From: Omphiscola glabra
Lineage: Eukaryota > Mollusca > Gastropoda > Lymnaeidae
NCBI GenBank assembly: GCA_964017045.1
Contig: OZ024798.1
Coordinates: 27,952,347-28,016,346, forward strand
Reading direction: 5' to 3'
Length of the DNA: 64,000 nt
Part shown: piece after piece, positions 56,486-64,000 of the stretch
Position numbering within the stretch: the stretch's first letter is position 1
How the letters are laid out: every line of letters starts with the position of its first letter
Notes under the pieces: model-generated
Databases searched by the model: none
What the model was told of the DNA's origin: nothing
The model's input: only the letters and a program-made list of their open reading frames with translations
Made by a program: the position numbers and the translations under genes

Positions 56486-56826
56486 CAGTGCTTCTCAAAG
56501 TGGTGGTCCGCGGACGGGTGCCGGTCCGTGGGCCATCATCCGCCGGTCCGTGGGCCATCATCCGCCGGTCCGTGGGCCATCATCCGCCGGTCCGTGGGCC
56601 ATCATCCGCCGGTCCGTGGGCCATCATCCGCCGGTCCGTGGGCCATCATCCGCCGGTCCGTGGGCCATCATCCGCCGGTCCGTGGGCCATCATTAGCCGG
56701 TCCGCAGAAGTTTTCAAGAAAACTCATTTCGCTACCACGTCAGTACAAGAAAAATAGTGCACCCGTCCCTGGTGCAATGGAAAAATTCCTGCCGGTCCGC
56801 CATACTAAAAAGTTTGAGAAGCACTG
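56486..56826. mobile_element. hAT-like MITE with internal 22-bp minisatellite
   Basis: The left end is CAGTGCTTCTCAAAGTGGTG. The right end in reverse complement is CAGTGCTTCTCAAACTTTTT, giving 15 identical starting bases. A perfect 8-bp duplication CATTAAAG flanks it (56478-56485, 56827-56834). The interior is the 22-bp array plus a non-repetitive part at 56705-56800. CCGGTCCG occurs both in the array unit and again near the right end (about 56793). Confidence 0.93.
56515..56702. repeat. 22-bp minisatellite inside MITE
   Basis: Eight to nine copies of GCCGGTCCGTGGGCCATCAT plus CC. All but the last (CATTAGCC) are practically identical. The array lies wholly between the transposon ends. The GC-rich unit keeps several frames open (56431-56757), which I regard as artefact. 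Confidence 0.95.
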
Positions 56827-56834
56827 CATTAAAG

Positions 56835-57195
56835 CATTCGTTCCATAGATTGGTGTCTTATCTTCTTGTCTTTTTTAACAGTGGCCGTTTCTTGAGAAAT
56901 TAATTTGTGAGAATTCGCCTTTTTCGTTCATGGTTCTTAACACCTCTGGGAGGGGGGGGGGGGGGGTTAACGACCACAAACCCCTCCCCAGACCCGCAAC
57001 GCACCACACACCAAAAGTAATCACAAAAAGTTCACTTTGAATATATATTATGTTGTCATTTAGCGTAAAATTAAGTCTAATACACCAAGCCAACCATGGC
57101 ACAACCCCGTGCCTCTTACATAGCCTATTTATTTCCCTTGTCTCTTCTTTTAAAAGTCACCCGACACATTGACGCAGAGTCATCGCATTTGTTCT
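56835..57195. other. unique spacer with G tract
   Basis: A G run at about 56949-56966 is followed by C-rich words. No gene-like signal. Confidence 0.4.
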
Positions 57196-57283
57196 TGTAA
57201 TCTACCGCTGTGTGTAATCTACCGCTGTGTGTAATCTACAGCCTTGTGTAATCTACCGTCGTGTGTAAACTACCATCGTGTGT
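57196..57283. repeat. 17-bp short tandem repeat
   Basis: Five copies of GTAATCTACCGCTGTGT, increasingly diverged to the right (TACAGCC, TACCGTC, AAACTACCATC). Confidence 0.9.
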
Positions 57284-57354
57284 ATTCATTATTTGAGTTG
57301 AAATGTTTCTGTAGGTCTGTTACCCAATGGTGTCTTTATATATTCAGCGACATG

Positions 57355-57830
57355 GTCATACTAGTCATCATAAATGCTAGAATCCATTCCTACCAGTCAT
57401 CATAGCTGCTAGAATCCATTCCTACTAGTTATCAAAGCTGTTAGAATCCATTCCTACTAGTTATCAAAGCTGTTAGAATCCATTCCTACTAGTTATCAAA
57501 GCTGTTAGAATCCATTCCTAATAGTTATCAAAGCTGTTAGAATCCATTCCTACTAGTTATCAAAGCTGTTAGAATCCATTCCTACTAGTTATCAAAGCTG
57601 TTAGAATCCATTCCTACTAGTTATCAAAGCTTTTAGAATCCATTCCTACTAGTTATCAAAGCTGTTAGAATCCATTCCTACTAGTTATCAAAGCTGTTAG
57701 AATCCATTCCTACTAGTTATCAAGGCTGTTAGAATCCATTCCTACTAGTTATCAAAGCTGTTAGAATCCATTCCTACTAGTTATCAAAGCTGTTAGAATC
57801 CATTCCTACTAGTTATCAAGGCTGTTAGAA
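57355..57830. repeat. 32-bp minisatellite
   Basis: About 15 copies of a 32-bp unit, CTACTAGTTATCAAAGCTGT plus TAGAATCCATTC. The two left-most units are diverged (CAGTCATCATA), and two units have CAAGGC. Confidence 0.95.
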
Positions 57831-58779
57831 CTAAACAAGCGAACACGTTCATAACATAAACAAAACTGCCCAGTTGGACAGGTCCTAGCAGTTTGGTTTA
57901 TTTTACAATCCGACCCACATTGAAAGTATTTTTTTTTAAACTGTTGATGACCAGGCGCGTTTGTATTAAAATATCTGGTGTGATTATACATTAACGGAAC
58001 ACTGGGCATACATAAGTTAAAAACTGTTTTATTTGATTGATAATGTAATTTTTTTCGCTACAACTAATCCGATTTAAAGGGAAAGGTGTATAAATTTTCA
58101 AGATGGCATAGACTAATTTTACCGTAAATCTTTCTTTCATCAACTTCCTGTCACAAATGCAGGCGCAGTTTAAAATACCTCCGAGCCCCACAGTCTAACA
58201 GGCAAACACAAGCGCCACCTGGAGGTTCGGCTAACACGGAAGGGAAAAAAATTCTCACGAAAAAACATTTAGAGTTCACCATGGGAGTTAACTAACTTAC
58301 TAGAAACCCATGAAATGCAAATGGTAAATTAGCGTGGGACTGAGTTTTTTTTTCTCCAGCACTACTCAGGAATCAGGGGCGTGTCCAACGCATTGCAGAT
58401 CGAGAGTCTCGACACGTTAGAGGCTTTTGGCGAGCCATCCAGACTTGAAACAGAGAATCAGAAGAGCTTTAAATTCGTTAAAGGAAATATCAGGTTTTTT
58501 TTGGTCCTTAATAGTTACATATATCTGTGTTATTAGTTCAAGGGCATAAGCGCTCGTCTATGCGCATTTCTGACGTGTTGTTTACTTACAAGCTGGTGTT
58601 TACTTAAAGTGTTGTCCACAAAACAAAAGCTATAGGCTAATTATTGTAGATTTAAAGTAAAAATATTTAACCCTGTGTGAAAATTATTGAATTGTTATGT
58701 ATAAATCACTATAAATCTCTTTATTTTTTAAAAATATTCTAGCATAATCTATAAAGAAAACATAAATAAACCTCGTATT
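57831..58779. other. unique spacer
   Basis: AT-rich to balanced single-copy DNA. The minus-strand ORFs 57809-58009 and 57991-58191 overlap and lack domains. No supported gene. Confidence 0.4.
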
Positions 58780-58985
58780 TCCTCCGAGGAAATGTACCCA
58801 CATTAGCTGCGCCGCTGGCAGAAACGAAATTCGTACGAGAGCATGTTAACGAAGGGTGTGACGTGAAGGGTAGCAACCAAAATGAAGACGCCATTTTAAT
58901 TTCCCCGTCCACGTCTCGTCTCGCCATGGTTCACGTCATCGCCAGCACGCATAATTTCAGAGGAAATTAGCTGCCCGCTTTATTG
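58780..58985. promoter_or_regulatory. candidate regulatory DNA
   Basis: Unique, balanced DNA with TCCTCCGAGGA (palindrome), GTGACGTGAAG, AAGACGCCATTTTAATTTCC and TTCACGTCATCG. It has CRE-like and YY1-like words and no supported exon. Inferred from motif content only. Confidence 0.25.
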
Positions 58986-59445
58986 TGATAGGGGAGATGT
59001 TAAAAGACATCGAGGAACCTTTGTGTTCGTTTCTGTCTTCATATTTAGATCTCTCTCTAACCGTTGTTGCTGACAAACTGAAGCTTTACTTCTCAGCACG
59101 ACGCATAATTAAATTTATTGTTCCGTTTGTGGTTGTTTTTTTCTTCCATGTTTTTTTTTTAAAAGCTGTATACTTGAAAACACGAATTAGTGTGTGGTTT
59201 GAAAGCAACTGGTTTAAGAAAAATCTATTATTTTGTTTCTGTGATCATCTTCATATAATGAGTTCAAGGCATTATAAAAGTGAGATTATACTAAATTGTT
59301 CCTCCGCAAAGATGAAGTTTGGGGGGGGGGGGGGGGGGGGATAGTAATGATAAAGACGGTGAAGTGAGGGGGGAAAAAGAAAAAATGAGACAATTAATTT
59401 TCTTGCCAAAAATTAGAACCCTTCTAATGGGTTATGGGGATCCGT
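58986..59445. other. unique spacer, poly-G tract
   Basis: The ORF at 58985-59344 (119 codons) has a hydrophobic middle, but it ends in a poly-Gly tail read from the poly-G run at 59321-59340 and has no splice frame. I do not call it. Confidence 0.35.
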
Positions 59446-59454
59446 GTTTGAAAC

Positions 59455-60130
59455 CGTATCCGGAAATTTGATCGAAAGAAATTTGGTCGACGGCAAATTG
59501 ATCGACGGAAATTTGATCGAACGGAAATTTGGTCGAATCGTTTTTTTTTTATATACGTTAAAATTTTGCGTCAAATTTCTTTTTGAACGCATTATTTTGT
59601 TTTACTATATAGTATAGTGCGTTCAAAAAGAAAATTGACTCAAAATTTTAACGTATAAATAAAAAAAAACGATTCGACCAAATTTCCGTTCGATCAAATT
59701 ACCGTCGATCAATTTTCCGTCGACCAAATTTCTTTCGATCAAATTTCCGTCGATCAATTTTCCGTCGACCAAATTTCGTTCGATCAAATTTCCGTCGATC
59801 AATTTTCCGTCGACCAAATTTCTTTCGACCAAATTTCCGTCGATCAATTTTCCGTCGACCAAATTTCTTTCGACCAATTTTCCGTCGACCAAATTTCGTT
59901 CGATCAAATTTCCGTCGACCAAATTTCGTTCGATCAAATTTCCGTCGATCAATTTTCCGTCGACCAAATTTCTTTCGACCAAATTTCCGTCGATCAATTT
60001 TCCGTCGACCAAATTTCGTTCGATCAAATTTCCGTCGATCAATTTTCCGTCGACCAAATTTCGTTCGACCAAATTTCCGTCGATCAATTTTCCGTCGACC
60101 AAATTTCTTTCGATCAAATTTCCGGTAACC
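59455..60130. mobile_element. fold-back element with one arm expanded by a 15-bp array
   Basis: Starts CGTATCCGGAAATTTGATCG and ends CAAATTTCCGGTAACC, the same ends as the 301-bp copy at 26372. Flanks GTTTGAAAC (59446-59454) and TTTTGGAAC (60131-60139) agree at seven of nine positions. The left arm and palindromic centre are of normal length (to about 59690). The right arm has grown to about 440 bp by tandem amplification of its own 15-bp sub-repeats. Confidence 0.85.
59686..60122. repeat. 15-bp array in fold-back arm
   Basis: About 29 copies of AAATTTCCGTCGATC-like 15-mers in three versions: AAATTTCCGTCGATC, AATTTTCCGTCGACC and AAATTTCTTTCGATC (or AAATTTCGTTCGATC). They mostly cycle with a 45-bp period. 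The minus-strand ORF 59623-60117 is a by-product. Confidence 0.94.
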
Positions 60131-60871
60131 TTTTGGAACGTGTCAACTTTTACTTTCTCTGGCGCTACCAGTCACTTTTTATTTCCATTTTTTTTTAAAA
60201 TTATGCATTAAGTCTTGGATCAAATTGAAACTTTTTGCAATCTAAGGTAACTAAGTGGTCAGCAATGCTCAGCAACATGCTAATGCAAAGGTAAATACTT
60301 GTCACCTGCCAGAGCTTTCTGGTAGCCTATCTCATAGTAAATAATGTAAAATGTCATATTGTGCATATATATGAATTTTAATTTCTGAATAATTTGAATG
60401 CATCACAAAAAATGAAGACATGTTTGGATATTTATTGAGTAAGCTGTGATGTGTTTCAGTATGCACGGCCCTTTATAACACTCCTCTGTCTCTGCCTCTT
60501 ATTCTATAATCGTACAAGGAAATGTTCCATGAACTTCTATTGTGTATTTCTTTTAATAACACGTACATTCTTTCACTTCCTGTACTCTTTTGAATAGATC
60601 ACATATTTTGGTTTTGGAAAACCTCAACTTCCGACAATAACATGGCGTACAACGCGAACTCCAGACACTGACTTTTTAAACATGTTTTTGGTTTCTTGTT
60701 GTTTTTTCGGTTTGTCCTGTCTTCTGAGAAAGGCTCTTGGCCGAAACGTTGTCCTTTTATTGTCGTCTTTATATTTCAAGCTTCCACATACCTCATTCCA
60801 CTATTTAGTTCCAATGGTCTCTGTTGGTTATCCTAAAAATACGAAGAAGTCCATCCCCCCTCGCCAATCCT
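60131..60871. other. unique spacer with dispersed-motif relic
   Basis: At about 60721-60760, TCTGAGAAAGGCTCTTGGCC followed by GAAACGTTGTCC is a relative of the family at 17538. It is AT-rich otherwise. The small ORF at 60682-60873 reads through it and has no independent support. Confidence 0.4.
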
Positions 60872-61970
60872 GATCTGACCTTTTATTGATATAATCCCTC
60901 GTTAATCTTCTATCACTGCTAGATCTGACCTTTTAATCCATATCATCCCTTACTAATCTTCTATAACTGCTAGATCTGACCATTGACTCACTATCATCTC
61001 TCGTAATCTTCTATCACTGCTAGATCTGACCCTTGACTCACCATCATCCCTTGCTAATCTTCTATTACTGCCAGATCTGACCCTTGACTCACCATCATCC
61101 CTTGCTAATCTTCTATTACTGCTAGATCTGACCCTTGACTCACTATCATCTCTCGTAATCTTCTATCACTGCTAGATCTGACCCTTGACTCACCATCATC
61201 CCTTGCTAATCTTCTATTACTGCCAGATCTGACCCTTGACTCACCATCATCCCTTGCTAATCTTCTATCACTGCCAGATCTGACCCTTGACTCACCATCA
61301 TCCCTTGCTAATCTTCTATCACTGCCAGATCTGACCCTTGACCCACCATCATCCCTTGTAATCTTCTATCACTGCCAGATCTGACCCTTGACTCACCATC
61401 ATCCCTTGCTAATCTTCTATCACAGCTAGATCTGACCCTTGACTCACCATCATCCCTTGCTAATCTTCTATCACTGCCAGATCTGACCCTTGAGTCACCA
61501 TCATCCCTTGTAATCTTCTATCACTGCCAGATCTGACCCTTGACTCACCATCATCCCTTGTAATCTTCTATCACTGCCAGATCTGACCCTTGACTCACCA
61601 TCATCCCTAGCCAATCTTCTATCACTGCCAGATCTGACCCTTGACTCACCATCATCCCTTGTAATCTTCTATCACTGCCAGATCTGACCCTTGACTCACC
61701 ATCATCCCTTGTAATCTTCTATCACTGCCAGATCTGACCCTTGACTCACCATCATCCCTTGCCAATCTTCTATCACTGCCAGATCTGACCCTTGACTCAC
61801 CATCATCCCTTGTAATCTTCTATCACTGCCAGATCTGACCCTTGACTCACCATCATCCCTTGTAATCTTCTATCACTGCCAGATCTGACCCTTGACTCAC
61901 CATCATCCCTTGCTAATCTTCTATCACAGCTAGATCTGACCTTGACTCACCATCATCCCTTGCTAATCTA
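60872..61970. repeat. 1.1-kb array of 49-51-bp units
   Basis: About 22 copies. Landmarks are ATCACTGCCAGATCTGACCC, TTGACTCACCATCATCCCTT and GCTAATCTTCT. Two length classes exist, TTGCTAATC and the 2-bp shorter TTGTAATC, and they occur in clusters. The two left-most units are strongly diverged. Confidence 0.95.
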
Positions 61971-62282
61971 CCCTTCACCACCATCACACAATCGTTAGCG
62001 TCTACACGGCTGAAAAGCGTCTCACCGACCAGATCAAAAGAAACAAAAAACTTTGACTTGTGTGTTTTCCAACTGATGGTGAACCGTGGCCGTGGGTAGT
62101 TCAATGAGCCTTGCCGTTAAGATAGGGGGAGGGGTTGTTAATGTTATCATTAATTTTGCTTTCAATGCTTCTTGTTTGTATATTCTAGTTTCTTACCCGT
62201 TATCTACCTGTATTTTGTCGAAACATCATAATCTTCAAAATGTCTTAACGTTCACCAAATGGGTTCCTTCCTTTTAACTTCG
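61971..62282. other. unique spacer
   Basis: Single-copy DNA with no supported gene. Confidence 0.4.
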
Positions 62283-62321
62283 GTGATTGATTGATTGATT
62301 GTTTGATTGATTGATTGATTT
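62283..62321. repeat. TGAT microsatellite
   Basis: About nine copies of TGAT, with one TTTGAT interruption. Confidence 0.9.
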
Positions 62322-62390
62322 TTTGCACAGGATTTACCTCTATTAAAATGTCTAATCAGGAAACTTTGAGAAGCTTTTTCATAAGCTGAT

Positions 62391-62525
62391 TTGAGTACAA
62401 GCAATATCACAAGATATCAAAGTTGAATACCAGCAATATCACAAGATATCAAAGTTGAATACAAGCAATATCACAAGATATCAAAGTTGAACACAACCAA
62501 TATCACAAGATATCACAAGATGTCA
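62391..62525. repeat. 32-bp minisatellite, four copies
   Basis: Four copies of GCAATATCACAAGATATCAA plus AGTTGAATACAA. The last copy has a repeated ACAAGATATC. Confidence 0.92.
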
Positions 62526-63047
62526 AAGACCCCAATACCAGCTTTATATAATTTAATATCATCCCAATACTATCATTTAGCTGTAATTATCCACAATACC
62601 ATCATCGAGCTATACCGCATCTTCTTCTTCTTTATATATTAAGGACCCACGATCAATGTATTGATAATTCTGGCTCCTATGTATAATCTATTTGACAATG
62701 ATGATAATGCAATGATACCAATGACAGCAAGCAGCTCTATAACTCTGGTTACATATATTCCGTGATAAATCATAAGGAATATGTACATTTATCTTAAACA
62801 TTTATTATCATAACTAATTTTACTATGTATTTTTAAATGTATCTATTGCCCTATACTTACTTTAAAACAATGAATTAATATTTAAATATGGGGGTGGGGG
62901 AGGTGGAATCAAACGCACCGTCAACGTTAACATTTTAATGTAATCAAAATCAGGCAGTAATATATTAAGGCTTACATATACTGACAAGACTTAGATGTAT
63001 CAAAATCAAACTCTATTACTATTAGTTTAAGACTTAATTATACGTGA
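62526..63047. other. unique AT-rich spacer
   Basis: AT-rich single-copy DNA with no gene-like signal. A short G-rich tract is at 62889-62905. Confidence 0.4.
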
Positions 63048-63876
63048 CAATACTTAGATTCATCACAAAACACTATTTAGATTCATCACAAGACACTACT
63101 TAGATTCATTCCAAGACACTACTTAGATTCATCACAAGACACTAATTAGATTCATTACAAGACACTACTTAGATTCATCGCAAGACACTACTTAGATTCA
63201 TCACAAGACAATACTTAGATTCATCACAAGACACTACTTAGATTCATCACAAGACAATACTTAGATTCATCACAAGACACTACTTAGATTCATCACAAGA
63301 CACTACTTAGATTCATCACAAGACAATACTTAGATTCATCACAAGACAATACTTAGATTCATCACAAGACACTACTTAGATTCATCACAAGACAATACTT
63401 AGATTCATCACAAGACAATACTTAGATTCATCACAAGACACTACTTAGATTCATCACAAGACAATACTTAGATTCATCACAAGACAATACTTAGATTCAT
63501 CACAAGGCAATACTTAGATTCATCACAAGACAATACTTAGATTCATCACAAGACAATACTTAGATTCATCACAAGACAATACTTAGATTCATCACAAGAC
63601 AATACTTAGATTCATCACAAGACAATACTTAGATTCATCACAAGACACTACTTAGATTCATCACAAGACAATACTTAGATTCATCACAAGACAATACTTA
63701 GATTCATCACAAGGCAATACTTAGATTCATCACAAGACACTACTTAGATTCATCACAAGACACTACTTAGATTCATCACAAGGCAATACTTAGATTCATC
63801 ACAAGACACTACTTAGATTCATCACAAGACAATACTTAGATTCATCACAAGACACTTTTTAGATTCATCACAAGAG
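63048..63876. repeat. 23-bp minisatellite, about 36 copies
   Basis: Units of CTTAGATTCATCACAAGACA plus ATA or CTA. The two versions form repeated short series, and GGCAATA variants appear at about 63506, 63712 and 63781. Confidence 0.96.
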
Positions 63877-64000
63877 CAACGATGTTGTTAAAGGAACTTC
63901 ACATATAAACCTGTACTCAGGATCCTGGCTGTAGCAGCCAGCGTCCAGCATTTGCCAGTCGTAAATCTTGTCGATTTGTATACAGTCAGCCCCGGGCCCC
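63877..64000. other. unique DNA to window end
   Basis: Too short to interpret. It contains GTAGCAGCCAGCGTCCAGCA and ends in a GC-rich word at the window edge. Confidence 0.4.

Noticed and set aside
1..64000. Coding selection suggested by repeat units divisible by three
   Set aside because: By my count about 19 of 48 units are multiples of three, close to the one third expected by chance.
1..64000. tRNA or rRNA genes
   Set aside because: I found no segment with a convincing cloverleaf or rRNA core. The stretch at 27375 only resembles an A-box region.

Overview
This window is animal nuclear DNA. It is not prokaryotic, organellar or viral: there are no operons, no ribosome-binding sites and no long unique ORFs. 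It does contain spliceosomal intron/exon borders (polypyrimidine-AG acceptors, a GTGAGT donor), AATAAA signals, LINE 3' ends, and miniature inverted-repeat DNA transposons with clean target-site duplications. The high minisatellite density, many G/C homopolymer runs and hAT-type MITEs would fit a lophotrochozoan such as a mollusc. That placement is inference, since no diagnostic gene is complete.

Tandem repeats dominate. I count about 45 minisatellite or satellite-like arrays with units from 4 to 59 bp. By adding array lengths I estimate they fill about 20 kb, roughly a third of the window. The largest are a 9-bp array (7521-9056), a 34-bp array (37528-38932), a 19-bp array (23034-24150), a 49-51-bp array (60872-61970), a 57-bp array (15551-16590) and a 48-bp array (40183-41183). 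Almost every long ORF in the window is a by-product of an array whose unit length is a multiple of three.

The best gene evidence is on the + strand: an internal exon at 20013-20091 and a terminal exon at 29927-30054. They are joined by a phase-1 intron of about 9.8 kb, and an AATAAA lies 149 bp past the stop. They encode the last 68 residues of a protein I cannot name. A second terminal exon (43392-43618) encodes one transmembrane helix and a basic tail. A weaker one is at 36578-36688. The upstream exons of all three are outside the window or not recognised. Several moderately GC-rich, motif-dense unique stretches (for example 24285-24580, 47380-47690, 58780-58985) look like non-coding regulatory DNA, but only comparison with other genomes could show that.

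Mobile elements include hAT-like MITEs at 31866-32097, 39043-39260, 41645-41831, 46037-46848, 55842-56021 and 56486-56826, and a truncated copy at 51153-51247. A fold-back family with 9-bp duplications occurs at 26372-26672, 51016-51152 and 59455-60130. LINE ends lie at 19692-19885 and 30439-30585. A short dispersed motif family recurs at five places.

The most interesting pattern is that three of the longer transposon copies (46037-46848, 56486-56826, 59455-60130) hold their tandem array strictly between the transposon termini. The two related hAT-like copies amplify a 22-bp unit at the same internal position. This suggests that MITEs seed some of the minisatellites that fill this genome.
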